Shown: positions 34,278 through 44,333, numbered from the stretch's first letter. The stretch is 64,000 nt of DNA from Caballeronia telluris (GCF_001544495.1 NZ_FCNZ02000005.1:248001-312000); one strand, 5' to 3'. Notes: generated by a model from the sequence alone, not told the origin. Translations and numbers: made by a program.

Positions 34278-34301
34278 CACGGCAAACGTTTCACTGCCGT
34301 G
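34278..34301. promoter_or_regulatory. Dyad upstream of the sigma-54 activator gene
   Basis: CACGGCA (34278-34284) and TGCCGTG (34295-34301) form a 7-bp dyad about 66-89 bp before the activator start. It contains GCAAACGTTT, a 10-mer also present at 32747-32756 ahead of the heptose operon. Autoregulation is a possible meaning. Confidence 0.4.
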
Positions 34302-34415
34302 AAATCTTTAGATCAATGCGGCTTCGGCGATAAAGGTTTTTGTGGGACTAATTGCCGCCAGCTTAAAAACAGCCGAGGAAAATGCTACCGGCGGCGCCGT
34401 CGGCCCCAGCCCGAC

Positions 34416-37070
34416 TCATGCGGCGCGCGACGACAGCGCTTTCAACAGGCTCTCCACGTTCACCGGTTTGACGAAGTGCAGGTCAAAGCCCGCCGCCTGA
34501 GCGCGCATGCGGTCCTCTGCTTGTCCGTAGCCCGTGATCGCAATCAGAAGCGGCGTCGTCTCGCCCTTCTTGCGCAGACGCCTCGCCAGTTCGTAGCCAT
34601 CCATGCCGGGAAGGCCGATGTCGAGCAACGCGACATCCGGCTTGAATTCCTGCCCGACGTCGAGCGCCTCTGCCGGCGAATACGCCACCCGAGTGACGTG
34701 GTTCTCGGTTTCGCAGAGCATCGCGAGGGAATCGGCGGCATCGCGATTGTCGTCGACGATCAGAATACGGCGCACGGCCGCTTCCGGTTGCTCATCGAGC
34801 GCGGAAAGCGTCGCACCCGAGTGACGTTCCTGATGATGCAGCCGCGGCAGGTCGACGATGACCGTCGTGCCACGACCGGGCCCCGGACTTTGCACGGAAA
34901 TTCGTCCGTCGTGCATTTCGACGAGCTTCTTGACGAGTGAAAGGCCGATACCGAGGCCGCCTTCCGAACGGTCGAGCGTGCGCTCGCCCTGCGAGAAGAG
35001 ATCGAAAATCTTCGGCAGCAGATCGGGCGAAATGCCCGATCCCGTATCGCCGATCACGATCGACACCCACGCGTCGTCAGCATGCGCGGTGACGCTGATG
35101 CTGCCGCCTTCCGGCGTGTACTTGATGGCGTTGTTGAGGATGTTCACGAGAATCTGCGAGACCCGCGTGACGTCGCCGAACACCCAGTTGGTCGCGTCGG
35201 GCACTTCGACATGCATGTGCTGCATGCGCGCCTGCGCCATGCCGGCCACGGCCTCGACCGCGTGATACACGGCGGTGCACACCAGAATCGGCTCTCGCTT
35301 GAGCGCAATGCGACCCTGCGTGATACGCGACACTTCCAGCAGGTCGTCGACGATATGCGTCATGTGCTCGACCTGCCGCTGCATCAGGCCGACGAGGTCC
35401 TGTTCGCGCTCACCCAGCGGCACGTCCTTTTGCATCAGCGCGATGACCGTTCGCAAGGGCGCGAGCGGATTACGCAATTCGTGCGCGAGCATCGCAAGAA
35501 ACTCGTCCTTGCGACGGCTCGACTCGCGCAGGATCAGTTCGAGGCGCTTGCGCTCGGTGATGTCGATGACGGAACTGATGACGCGCATCGGCTTGCCGGC
35601 GGCGCTGAGTTGCAGCAGCGCGCTGCCTTCTATCCACCGCTCGGGCTGGGAATTGTTCAGGCGGAATTCGAAGTTCGCGCTTGGCTTCTCGCCGTTCGCG
35701 AGGCGCCGGATATAGCGGTCGAGCGCGGCCCGGTCTTCTTCGTGCACGCGTTGCAGCGCCGCGACGTAAGGAACGCGTTCGGTCTTGCGCCGGTCGCCGC
35801 CATCTTCGATGGAGAGCACCCAATCGGACAGATCGAGCGTCGCGATACTGAGCTTGGCGGCCTGCATCGCCACCCTGAGCCTCAGCGAGCGCGCTTCGAT
35901 CGCCGCTTTGGCCTCGTACTGCGCAGTGACATCGGTCGTCGTGCCGAACCATTCCTGAAGATTGCCGTTCTGATCGCAAAGCGGTGCGGCGCGCGCCTCG
36001 ACGATCCGATACACGCCATCCTTGCGCCGCAAACGGAACGTAAGCGACTGCGTGGTCTTCTGGCGCAACGCGTTCTGCCAACTCTCGCGCGCCATCTCGC
36101 GATCTTCCGGATGGACTAGTTCCATCCAGCCCCAGCCCGCGATGCACGAAGGATCGACGCCCGCGAAATCGTCCCATGAACCGCCCGCTGGCCGCACGCT
36201 GCCATCCGGCGTCGCCGACCACACCATCGCTCCGGTCGATTCGACCAGCGCGCGATAGCGCCGCTCGCTGAGACTCAGCCGCTCTTCATGGATGCGATGA
36301 TCGCTGATGTCGAACGTGACGCCGTACACGCGCACGAGGAATCCCTCGTGGTCGTACTCGGGATGTCCGCGCATGCGAAGCCACCGCTGCGGCGCGATCC
36401 GCTCGTCCAACAGAAAATCGAGTTCGAACGGCGCATGATGCTGCAGGACCGCATCGAGCTTGCGTTGATAGGGTTCGCGATACGCCGGCGCCACGCGCTC
36501 CGTCAATTCGGCGAGCATCACGGCGTCGGTGCCTTCGGGAAAATCGTAGATTTTCGCGAGTTGCGCGGTCATGCGCACGACGCGCGTTTTCATGTCCCAT
36601 TCCCAGGCGCCCATGCAGGCACCCTGAAATGCGGCCTGAAGGCGCCGCTCGCTTGCTTCATACAATTCCCACGCGTGCTTGCATTCGTGGATGTCGATCG
36701 CCACGCCCACCGTATCGGCGATTCCACCCAGCTCGTCGCGCGTCGCCTGGAGATGCAGCGTATGCCAGCGGAACACGCCGTCCGCGCGCATCAGCCTTAC
36801 GTCGACGTTGCGCAGCAGCGTGCGGCCCGTCATCTGACGAACCGCGTCGATGACAAAGCCGATATCGTCCGGGTAAACAAAGACGTTCCAGTGCTGCCCG
36901 AGCACCTTGTCATAGGGCACGCCGAGATAAAGGCAGGCCCATGGATTCGCATAGACGATGCGGCCATCGCGCGACGCACGCCAGACGAAAGCCGGAAGGA
37001 ACCGGGCGGGCGCAGGATCCTCGGTACCCTGCGCGGGGTCGTCGTTTGTCGGTTGGCTGTCTTCGGCCAT
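34416..37070 (-). CDS. PAS-containing hybrid histidine kinase
   Basis: An 884-residue soluble sensor kinase. About four PAS/PAC modules occupy residues 20-510 (SRDGRIVYANPWACLYLG, ATPDGSVRPAGGSWDDFAG, and PAC-type repeats). A HisKA domain follows with EFLAMLAHELRNPLAPLR (His530), then an HATPase with GDTGSGISPDLLPKIFDLF and GGLGIGLSLVKKLVEMH. The C-terminal receiver has ILIVDDNRDAADS and the acceptor Asp817 in LLDIGLPGMDGYEL. No membrane helices are visible, so it senses a cytoplasmic signal. The ATG at 37070 is preferred; a start at 37130 is possible. It lies 203 bp before the sigma-54 activator gene, on the same strand. Confidence 0.92.
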   Translation of the reverse strand: MAEDSQPTNDDPAQGTEDPAPARFLPAFVWRASRDGRIVYANPWACLYLGVPYDKVLGQHWNVFVYPDDIGFVIDAVRQMTGRTLLRNVDVRLMRADGVFRWHTLHLQATRDELGGIADTVGVAIDIHECKHAWELYEASERRLQAAFQGACMGAWEWDMKTRVVRMTAQLAKIYDFPEGTDAVMLAELTERVAPAYREPYQRKLDAVLQHHAPFELDFLLDERIAPQRWLRMRGHPEYDHEGFLVRVYGVTFDISDHRIHEERLSLSERRYRALVESTGAMVWSATPDGSVRPAGGSWDDFAGVDPSCIAGWGWMELVHPEDREMARESWQNALRQKTTQSLTFRLRRKDGVYRIVEARAAPLCDQNGNLQEWFGTTTDVTAQYEAKAAIEARSLRLRVAMQAAKLSIATLDLSDWVLSIEDGGDRRKTERVPYVAALQRVHEEDRAALDRYIRRLANGEKPSANFEFRLNNSQPERWIEGSALLQLSAAGKPMRVISSVIDITERKRLELILRESSRRKDEFLAMLAHELRNPLAPLRTVIALMQKDVPLGEREQDLVGLMQRQVEHMTHIVDDLLEVSRITQGRIALKREPILVCTAVYHAVEAVAGMAQARMQHMHVEVPDATNWVFGDVTRVSQILVNILNNAIKYTPEGGSISVTAHADDAWVSIVIGDTGSGISPDLLPKIFDLFSQGERTLDRSEGGLGIGLSLVKKLVEMHDGRISVQSPGPGRGTTVIVDLPRLHHQERHSGATLSALDEQPEAAVRRILIVDDNRDAADSLAMLCETENHVTRVAYSPAEALDVGQEFKPDVALLDIGLPGMDGYELARRLRKKGETTPLLIAITGYGQAEDRMRAQAAGFDLHFVKPVNVESLLKALSSRAA

Positions 37071-37332
37071 GGCAACGCTCTCTAAGACTGTTTTAAGCGG
37101 CTGCAACGAAGGCTCTCGCCCGTAGAGCATACGATACGCCGAACACCCGGGGCAGCACAGCAGCGAATGGGCCTACGGGTTTAGCTGCATGACTAAGATC
37201 GCGCGGTGAACAAAACGTCTGCATGTCGAAAAATCGAACGTGCGTGTGCTATGCGGGCAATACCCAAGATCGTTTCTATATGCAGCGTCTGCCAATCGAC
37301 TTCCTGAATCAGTCTAAGCAATCTTGAGGCCT

Positions 37333-38835
37333 ATGATCCGCTCGACTGCTACAACCGGCGTCCTGCTCGCGGCGATCCTTGGATCGAGCATGGCGTTCAT
37401 CGACGGAACCGTCGTGAACGTCGCGCTGGCAGCGCTGCAAGCAAGCCTTCACGCGACGGCTAGCCAGCTCCAGTGGGTCGTCGAAGCGTATGCGCTGACG
37501 CTGGCGTCGCTCCTGCTTCTCGGCGGATCGCTCGGCGATCTCTATGGCCGACGCAAGATTTTCGCGGCAGGCGTGGTGATCTTCGCGGCCGCGTCGGCAT
37601 GGTGCGGTCTGGCCGAAACGGTCTACACGCTCATCACGGCGCGCGCCATGCAGGGCATCGGCGCGGCACTGCTCGTGCCCGGCAGCCTGTCGCTTATCAG
37701 CGCTTCGTTTCCGGCGGAAAGGCGCGGCCGCGCGATAGGTACGTGGTCCGCATTCACCGCGATCATGGCGGCGTTCGGCCCAGTGGCGGGCGGCTGGATG
37801 ATCGAACAGCTTTCGTGGCGCGCGGTCTTCTTCATCAATTTGCCGCTGGCCGCCGTCGTCGTCTGGATCACGCTGTCCGGCGTTCCGGAAAGCCGCAACG
37901 ACTCGATGCCGCAAACCCTCGACTGGCCGGGCGCCTTGCTCGCGTGCGCCGGTCTTGGATGCGTGACGTTCGCGCTCATCGAAGCCGCTCGCGGCGGGAC
38001 CGTCATCGCGACGACTGCGGCATGCGGCGTCGTCGCGCTCATCCTTTTCGTGGTTGTCGAGGCGCGCTCGACAGCGCCGATGATGCCGCTCGCGCTCTTT
38101 CGGTCGCGCACGTTCGCCGGCGCGAACCTCATCACGCTGTTTCTTTACGCGGCTTTCGGCGGCACGCTGTACTTCCTGCCGCTCGACTTGATTCAGGTCG
38201 AAGGCTACACCGCGACCGAAGCGGGCGCGGCGCTGTTGCCGCTCATTCTTCTTATCTTTGCGCTGTCCCGCTGGTCCGGCGGCCTGATCGCAAGCCACGG
38301 CGCCCGGCTTCCACTCGTCGTCGGGCCGCTCATCGTCGCAGCAGGGTTCGCGTGGCTCGCAGCGTCCGCATCGACCCGCGCCGGCGCTTCATACTGGAGC
38401 ACGATCTTTCCGCCCATGTTCGTGCTCGGTCTCGGCATGGCGACCTGCGTCGCCCCACTGACGACCACGGTCATGAACGCAGTTCAATTGAACGATGCGG
38501 GCGTGGCGTCCGGCGTGAACAATGCCGTCTCGCGGATTGCCGGATTGCTCGCGATTGCCGTTTTCGGGGTCTTGCTGTCCGTTCGCTTCGACAGCATGCT
38601 GCAAGAAAAACTCGAAGCGCTTGCTCTGAGCGCCGATATGCGCAACGCCGTGTATATGCAGCGCGCCTTACTAGCAGGCATTCATAGCGGAAATCCGGCC
38701 GTGGCCCGTGCGATCGACGAGTCGTTCGTATCGGGATATCGCTTAGTGCTGCTCATTGCCGCTACCCTCGCCATCGCGAGTTCGGCCAGCGCCTATTTGC
38801 TGCTTCCCCGGGAGGACGTCGCTCAAAAGGGCTGA
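37333..38835 (+). CDS. DHA2-type MFS drug exporter (EmrB/QacA-like)
   Basis: A 500-residue inner-membrane antiporter with 14 predicted helices. Motif A is present as GGSLGDLYGRRKIFAAG, and the first helix contains the family signature SSMAFIDGTVVNVALAAL (motif D1-like). Motif C lies in GIGAALLVPGSLSLISASFP. The length fits 14-helix DHA2 members. The ATG at 37333 is used; an in-frame TTG at 37324 is less likely. It is divergent from the hybrid kinase gene. Export of toxic organic compounds is the family role; the substrate is unknown. Confidence 0.9.
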   Translation: MIRSTATTGVLLAAILGSSMAFIDGTVVNVALAALQASLHATASQLQWVVEAYALTLASLLLLGGSLGDLYGRRKIFAAGVVIFAAASAWCGLAETVYTLITARAMQGIGAALLVPGSLSLISASFPAERRGRAIGTWSAFTAIMAAFGPVAGGWMIEQLSWRAVFFINLPLAAVVVWITLSGVPESRNDSMPQTLDWPGALLACAGLGCVTFALIEAARGGTVIATTAACGVVALILFVVVEARSTAPMMPLALFRSRTFAGANLITLFLYAAFGGTLYFLPLDLIQVEGYTATEAGAALLPLILLIFALSRWSGGLIASHGARLPLVVGPLIVAAGFAWLAASASTRAGASYWSTIFPPMFVLGLGMATCVAPLTTTVMNAVQLNDAGVASGVNNAVSRIAGLLAIAVFGVLLSVRFDSMLQEKLEALALSADMRNAVYMQRALLAGIHSGNPAVARAIDESFVSGYRLVLLIAATLAIASSASAYLLLPREDVAQKG

Positions 38836-39095
38836 ACCTTAAGCGGCTTCGCAGCTTTTAATTAAGTCGCGAATTCCACTTGCGAAATAGGTGGTTGGCG
38901 ATGCGCGATTGACCTTGGAAACTAGAACGTCGATAATAGTTTCCATCGGGATGGATGCAGGAAGGCTGCGAGTAACTCGCCGCGCGACTGTTGGCCTAAG
39001 CTCTTGTCTTCTTCCATGAAACAAGCGCGCCACCTATTTCGGATAGCTGATTACCTTTTCAGACGTACCACGAACCCGATACGGAAGCTGACTCC

Positions 39096-40100
39096 ATGAA
39101 CCTCGCTCCTGCCCGCGCGAAGCTGACTCGGCGCTGCATCAGGCAGCCGATCAACGGCATCCATTTTGGATTGCTTTGCGCGCTCGTCCTGCTATCGGCT
39201 TGCTCGCGTGACGATCGGAATGTCTACCAGGGCTATGTCGAAGGCGAATTCGTGTATCTCGCTTCATCGCAGTCGGGTTCGCTTACGCAACTGTCCGTCG
39301 CGCGCGGCCAAACCGTGCGTTCCAATGCGCCCTTGTTCACGCTCGAAGCGGTCGATGAAACCGCTGCATTGGAAGGAGCACAACAGCAACTCGCCACGGC
39401 GCGCGCGCAACTCGCCGACATCGAGACGGGCAAGCGCGTGCCCGAAGTCAATGTGAACCGCGCACAACTGGCGCAGGCGCAGGCCAATGCGCGCAAAGCC
39501 GCCTTGCAACTCACGCGCGACGAAGCTCAATTCCGCGCGGGCGGCATCCCGAAGGCGCAGCTCGACGATTCACGCGCCAACGCCGATGCGACCGCGGCGC
39601 AGGTGCGCGAGCTGACGAACCAGGTCGAAGTGGCGCGCCTGCCCGGCCGCTCGCAACAGATCGCCGCGCAAAGGGCGCAGGTGGCCGCAGCCCAGGCATC
39701 CCTCGCGCAGACACAGTGGAAGCTGGACCAGAAGCGCGTCGTGGCGCCCGCTGATGGCCTGGTCTACGACACGCTCTATCGTGCCGGCGAATGGGTGCAG
39801 GCAGGCAGCCCCGTCGTACAGATGCTGCCGCCGCAGAACGTGAAGGTTCGCCTCTTCGTGGCCGAGGGCATCGTGGGGAATATCGCGGCCGGCCGCGCGA
39901 TGACCGTGCATTGCGACGGCTGCGCGGCGGATGTCCCCGTCAAGGTCACCTATGTGTCGAACAAGGCGGAATACACGCCGCCCGTCATCTACAGCAACGA
40001 GAGCCGTTCGAAACTCGTCTTCATGGTCGAGGCGCATCCTTCGGTCGCCGATGCAGGCAAGCTGCATCCCGGCCAGCCCGTCACGGTGACACTGCAATGA
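39096..40100 (+). CDS. HlyD-family periplasmic adaptor lipoprotein
   Basis: A 334-residue membrane-fusion protein. It has a lipobox-type signal (LLCALVLLSACS) giving a lipid-modified Cys near residue 36. The biotinyl-lipoyl-like domain starts at VEGEFVYLASSQSGSLTQLSVARGQTV, a long coiled-coil hairpin follows (about 90-200) and the second half returns with VVAPADGLVYDTLYRAGEWV. It links an inner-membrane ABC exporter to an outer-membrane channel. The ABC ATPase start overlaps its stop by 4 nt (ATGA), confirming one operon. It resembles YbhG-type adaptors. Confidence 0.92.
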   Translation: MNLAPARAKLTRRCIRQPINGIHFGLLCALVLLSACSRDDRNVYQGYVEGEFVYLASSQSGSLTQLSVARGQTVRSNAPLFTLEAVDETAALEGAQQQLATARAQLADIETGKRVPEVNVNRAQLAQAQANARKAALQLTRDEAQFRAGGIPKAQLDDSRANADATAAQVRELTNQVEVARLPGRSQQIAAQRAQVAAAQASLAQTQWKLDQKRVVAPADGLVYDTLYRAGEWVQAGSPVVQMLPPQNVKVRLFVAEGIVGNIAAGRAMTVHCDGCAADVPVKVTYVSNKAEYTPPVIYSNESRSKLVFMVEAHPSVADAGKLHPGQPVTVTLQ

Positions 40101-41041
40101 CCGCACCCGTCACCGACAACGTCATCGACGTCCAAAACCTCAACAAGCGCTTCGGAGACAAGCACGTCGTCAACGACGTCTCGCTGCAAGTCGCGCGCGG
40201 CGAAATCTTCGGCTTTCTCGGACCCAACGGCAGCGGCAAGACGACGTCGATCCGCCTGATGTGCGGCCTGCTCACGCCGGATTCGGGCACCGGCACCTGT
40301 CTTGGCTACGACATCCGCAGCGAGAGTGCGCAAATCAAGCGCAACGTGGGTTACATGACGCAGCGCTTTTCCTATTGGGAAGACCTGACTATCCGCGAGA
40401 ACCTCGACTTCGTCGCGCGTATCTACCAAATGCGAAACCGGCGCGAGGCGGTCGACCGCTCGCTCGAAGGTCTCGGTCTGCAAAGCCGCGCGAACCAGCT
40501 CACCGGCTCGCTCTCGGGCGGATGGAAGCAGCGGCTCGCGCTCGCCGCCTGCATGCTGCACGAACCGAAACTGCTGCTGCTCGACGAACCGACCGCTGGC
40601 GTCGATCCCACCGCCCGGCGCGACTTCTGGGAAGAACTGCACCGGCTCGCGGCGCGCGGCATATCCGTGCTCGTCAGCACGCACTACATGGACGAAGCGG
40701 AGCGCTGTCACAAGCTCGCGTATATCGCCTACGGCAAGCTGCTTGCGAAGGGCACGGCAAGAGAAGTGATCGAAGCGCAAGACCTTCGCACGTGGGCGAT
40801 CCACGGCGAACAGTTGAGCAAGCTCTCCGAGCAATTGCGCTCGGCGCCCGGCGTCGATCAGACCGTCGTGTTCGGCTCGGCGCTGCATGCAAGCGGCCGC
40901 GATCACGCAGCGCTCGAACGCGCGATAAGAAACGCGACCGAAGGCTCGCCGCTCACTATCGAAGAAATCAATACCGGTCTGGAAGACGTATTCATCTATC
41001 TGATGAGCCACTCGCAGGACAACTTCGGAGCGCCATCTTGA
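40097..41041 (+). CDS. ABC exporter ATP-binding protein
   Basis: A 314-residue ATPase. Walker A is GPNGSGKTTS (residues 39-48 region), the Q-loop lies in VGYMTQRFSYWEDL, the signature is LSGGWKQRLALA, and Walker B with the D-loop is LLLLDEPTAGVDP; the switch histidine is in VSTHYMDEAERC. It is a YbhF/DrrA-like drug or lipid exporter subunit. Its ATG overlaps the adaptor stop, and its stop overlaps the TTG start of the permease gene. It energises the neighbouring permease. Confidence 0.95.
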   Translation: MTAPVTDNVIDVQNLNKRFGDKHVVNDVSLQVARGEIFGFLGPNGSGKTTSIRLMCGLLTPDSGTGTCLGYDIRSESAQIKRNVGYMTQRFSYWEDLTIRENLDFVARIYQMRNRREAVDRSLEGLGLQSRANQLTGSLSGGWKQRLALAACMLHEPKLLLLDEPTAGVDPTARRDFWEELHRLAARGISVLVSTHYMDEAERCHKLAYIAYGKLLAKGTAREVIEAQDLRTWAIHGEQLSKLSEQLRSAPGVDQTVVFGSALHASGRDHAALERAIRNATEGSPLTIEEINTGLEDVFIYLMSHSQDNFGAPS

Positions 41042-42180
41042 GCACGCGCATGGTCTTCTCGCTCACGCGCTGGTGGAGCATCGTGCTTAAAGAATTCCTG
41101 CAATTGCGGCGCGACCGCGTCACATTCGGGATGATCGTCGGCTTGCCGATCATCCAGCTCGCGCTCTTCGGGTTCGCCATCAATACCGATCCGAAGCACT
41201 TGCCGACCGCCGTCATCGTCGGCGACGAGAGTGCGTTCTCCCGCAGCTTCATCGCGGCGATGAAGAACTCGGCCTATTTCGACTTCGTCGGCACGCTGCC
41301 CGACGAGGAAGCCGGCCGGCGCGCACTCGCGCAAGGCCGCGTGCAGTTCGTGCTGAACATACCGGTCGGCTTCTCGCGCGATCTCTTGCGAGGCAAGCGC
41401 CCGTCGCTGCTCGTGGAAGCGGATGCCACCGACCCTACCGCGACGAACACCGCCGTTGCCGCGCTACCGAGCCTCGTGCAGCCCGTCGCCGACAAGGACA
41501 TCACGGGGGCGCTCGCGCATCTGAACGGCAGCCCGGCGGCCTTCGGCGTGCAGATCCACAGCCTCTACAACCCCGAAGGCATCACGCAATACAACGTGGT
41601 GCCGGGCCTGATGGGCGTGATCCTGACGATGACGCTCGTCATGATGACCGGCCTCGCGATCACGCGCGAACGCGAGCGGGGCACGATGGAGAACCTCCTT
41701 GCGACGCCCGTCCTGCCGATCGAAGTGATGACCGGCAAGATCGTGCCTTACGTGATCATCGGCCTCGTTCAGGCGACGATCATCCTCGCGGCGACGTACT
41801 TCGTCTTTCACGTTCCGTTCGTCGGGAGCCTAGTCGCCATCTATCTCGCCGCGTTGCTCTTCATCGCGGCGAACCTGACGGTGGGCATCACGCTGTCCTC
41901 GCTCGCTCAGAACCAGTTGCAAGCGGTGCAACTCACCATCTTCTACTTTCTTCCGAACATCCTGCTCTCGGGCTTCATGTTTCCCTTTGCCGGCATGCCG
42001 AAGTGGGCACAGATGATCGGCAACCTGCTGCCGCTCACGTACTTCAACCGTCTGATACGCGGCATCCTGCTCAAGGGAAACGGCTGGATGGACCTCTGGC
42101 CTTCGGTATGGCCGATGATGATCTTCACGCTGATCGTGATGGGCATCGCATTGCGCTTCTACCGTCGCACGCTCGACTAG
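41038..42180 (+). CDS. ABC exporter permease (ABC-2 type)
   Basis: A 380-residue ABC-2 permease: one N-terminal helix (about 30-50, MIVGLPIIQLALFGFAIN), a large periplasmic domain, then five C-terminal helices beginning near LMGVILTMTLVMMTGLAI with the ERERGTMENLLATPV coupling motif. The TTG at 41038 is chosen because GGAG sits 7 nt upstream and TTGA overlaps the ATPase stop; the ATG at 41050 would be 19 nt from it. It forms the membrane channel of the HlyD-ABC-TolC exporter. Only one permease is present, so it probably acts as a homodimer. Confidence 0.92.
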   Translation: MSTRMVFSLTRWWSIVLKEFLQLRRDRVTFGMIVGLPIIQLALFGFAINTDPKHLPTAVIVGDESAFSRSFIAAMKNSAYFDFVGTLPDEEAGRRALAQGRVQFVLNIPVGFSRDLLRGKRPSLLVEADATDPTATNTAVAALPSLVQPVADKDITGALAHLNGSPAAFGVQIHSLYNPEGITQYNVVPGLMGVILTMTLVMMTGLAITRERERGTMENLLATPVLPIEVMTGKIVPYVIIGLVQATIILAATYFVFHVPFVGSLVAIYLAALLFIAANLTVGITLSSLAQNQLQAVQLTIFYFLPNILLSGFMFPFAGMPKWAQMIGNLLPLTYFNRLIRGILLKGNGWMDLWPSVWPMMIFTLIVMGIALRFYRRTLD

Positions 42181-42191
42181 GAAACACTGCC

Positions 42192-43622
42192 ATGAAGCAC
42201 CTCGCTCTCGTGTCCTTAATGGCGTTGTCCGGTTGCGCGGTCGGTCCAGACTTTCAGACGCCCGCGCCACCCGATACCGAGCGCTATACCCGCGACGCGC
42301 CCGCCAGCGCGGCGCAAACCTTCCCAGCCATCGACACCGCGACGCCGATGTGGTGGAAGCGGTTCCGCTCGGATGCGGTGGATCGTCTCGTCGACGAAGC
42401 ACTGCGGCAAAGCCCGACGCTCGATCAGGCGCGCGCCCGGCTGATCGAGGCACGCGAGAACTACAACGCGCAAGCGGGCGCCACCGCGTTTCCTTCCGTC
42501 GACGCCACGATGTCGGCCACACGCCAGCAGGTCGATCTTGCTTCCTTCGGCATTCCGAACGTGGCTAACCCGGGACCGTTCTCGCTGTTCAACGCGTCAG
42601 TCAGCGTGTCGTATACGTTCGACATCTTTGGCGGCAATCGTCGCGCACTCGAAGCGACGATGGCACAGGTCGACTACGAACGCTTCGAACTCGAAGCGGC
42701 GCGGCTCTCGATCGCGGGGAACGTGGTGGCGTCCGCCGTGCGGCGCGCATCGCTTCGCGAGCAGGTCTCGCTGACCCGGCGTCTCGCGGATGCACAGGCA
42801 GAGCAGCTTGCGATCGTCGACGCGCGCCATGCGGCAGGCGGCGTCTCCCAACTCGACGTGCGCAGCCAACGCACGCTGCTCGCACAAACGCGCGCGTCGC
42901 TGCCGCCGCTCGAAACGCAACTCGCCCAGGCCGATCATCAACTGGCGATTCTCGTCGGGCGGCCGCCGTCGAAAGCAGGCTTCGACGCGCTCACGCTCGA
43001 CTCGTTTCAACTGCCCGCCGATGTGCCGCTCACGTTGCCCTCCACGCTCGCGCGCGAACGGCCCGACATCCGCGCGTCGGAAGCGTTGCTGCATCAGGCG
43101 AGCGCGAATGTCGGCGTGGCGACGGCCAATCTCTATCCGCAGTTTTCGCTCTCGGCAGGCATCGGTTCGCAGCGAACCAGCATTCAGGACGTGGTGAGTG
43201 GCCTGAACGTCTGGAACATCGGATTGAATATCACGCAACCGCTCTTCCACGGAGGCGAGTTGCGTGCGAAGAAACGCTCGGCGCAGGCGGCATACGACGC
43301 CGCGCTTGCGACCTACCAACAGACGGTCTTGCAGGCACTCCAGCAGGTCGCGGATACGCTCACCGCCTTGCAAAACGACGCACGAGAAATGCAGTCGCGC
43401 GAGGATGCCGCACGCGAGGCGCAAGCGAGCTTCGATATCGCTCATGCGCAGTACGCAGCTGGCGGCGTTAGTCAGTTCAGCCTGCTCGATGCAGAGCGCC
43501 AGACCTTGCAGACAGCGCTCGATCGCACGCGCGCGCAAGCGGACCGCTTCGCCGATACGGCTGCACTCTTTCAATCCCTCGGCGGCGCAACGCAGGCCGA
43601 AGCGCTCGCACAGGAGCGCTAG
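42192..43622 (+). CDS. NodT-type outer-membrane efflux lipoprotein
   Basis: A 476-residue TolC-superfamily outer-membrane factor. The signal peptide ends at a lipobox (LMALSGCAVG, Cys at about 15). Two repeated halves each contain the long helical barrel segments, including TLDQARARLIEARENYNAQ and AANVGVATANLYPQFSLSAGIG-like sequence, and both halves close with the conserved YxAGxxS(Q) motif (HAAGGVSQLDV, YAAGGVSQFSL). It opens the exporter to the outside. The ATG at 42192 has AGGAA upstream, 11 bp after the permease gene. Confidence 0.93.
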   Translation: MKHLALVSLMALSGCAVGPDFQTPAPPDTERYTRDAPASAAQTFPAIDTATPMWWKRFRSDAVDRLVDEALRQSPTLDQARARLIEARENYNAQAGATAFPSVDATMSATRQQVDLASFGIPNVANPGPFSLFNASVSVSYTFDIFGGNRRALEATMAQVDYERFELEAARLSIAGNVVASAVRRASLREQVSLTRRLADAQAEQLAIVDARHAAGGVSQLDVRSQRTLLAQTRASLPPLETQLAQADHQLAILVGRPPSKAGFDALTLDSFQLPADVPLTLPSTLARERPDIRASEALLHQASANVGVATANLYPQFSLSAGIGSQRTSIQDVVSGLNVWNIGLNITQPLFHGGELRAKKRSAQAAYDAALATYQQTVLQALQQVADTLTALQNDAREMQSREDAAREAQASFDIAHAQYAAGGVSQFSLLDAERQTLQTALDRTRAQADRFADTAALFQSLGGATQAEALAQER

Positions 43623-44333
43623 ATGCCGCGCGAGAACGAGCCATCGGACCGGTCGACCGCTTCGACAGGAGCACACGAAATCGCTGCGCAATCTGCCTTT
43701 CCCCCGGTCGACTTCGACGACGGGCCGTCCGGCACCATTCTCGCGGCCGCACGCGAGATCCTGCTGCGCGAGCATTACAGCGGGCTCACGATGGACCGCC
43801 TCGCACTCGCGCTCGGCATGAGCAAGAAGACGCTCTACGTGCACTTCTCGTCGAAGGACGCGATGGTCGCCGCGATCATCGCCGCGACGGGCGTCTCGAT
43901 CCGTCGCCAGGTGACGGCCATACTCGATGGCCCCGGCGGCTTTCCCGAGAAGCTCGAAGCACTGCTGCGCGTTGTCGCGGATCACGTGGGCGTGATGTCG
44001 CCGGACTTCCTGCAGGACCTGAATCGCTACGCGCCGCATCTCTTCGACGAAATCCAGGCCATCAAGGAACGCAATATTCCGACGGTGTTCGGCCGCGTGA
44101 TGCGCCTAGGCGTCGAACAGGGCATGATTCGCGCCGATATCGACGTGACCTATCTCGCCGAATATTGGTTGCAGGTCGCCAAAGGCGTGCACGACACGGC
44201 GATGCTCGCACGCACGGGCCTCACGCCGCACGCGGCGCTCGAAAAGGCGCTGGATCTGTTCTTTCTCGGCGTCTTGACGCCCGCTGCGCGCAAGAAAGTC
44301 GGGCGGCAATTGCCGGGGGCATCGCGCGCCTAG
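43623..44333 (+). CDS. TetR-family repressor
   Basis: A 236-residue regulator. An N-terminal extension of about 35 residues precedes the TetR HTH domain (AREILLREHYSGLTMDRLALALGMSKKTLYVHFSSKDAM, containing the GMSKKTLYVHF recognition helix). The C-terminal ligand domain is all-helical. Its start directly abuts the efflux lipoprotein stop, so it belongs to the efflux operon and probably represses it in response to an exported compound. It overlaps the convergent LysE gene by 4 bp. Confidence 0.9.
   Translation: MPRENEPSDRSTASTGAHEIAAQSAFPPVDFDDGPSGTILAAAREILLREHYSGLTMDRLALALGMSKKTLYVHFSSKDAMVAAIIAATGVSIRRQVTAILDGPGGFPEKLEALLRVVADHVGVMSPDFLQDLNRYAPHLFDEIQAIKERNIPTVFGRVMRLGVEQGMIRADIDVTYLAEYWLQVAKGVHDTAMLARTGLTPHAALEKALDLFFLGVLTPAARKKVGRQLPGASRA

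Noticed and set aside
38839..39033. 64-codon minus-strand ORF between the DHA2 exporter and adaptor genes
   Set aside because: No ribosome-binding site or recognisable motif.
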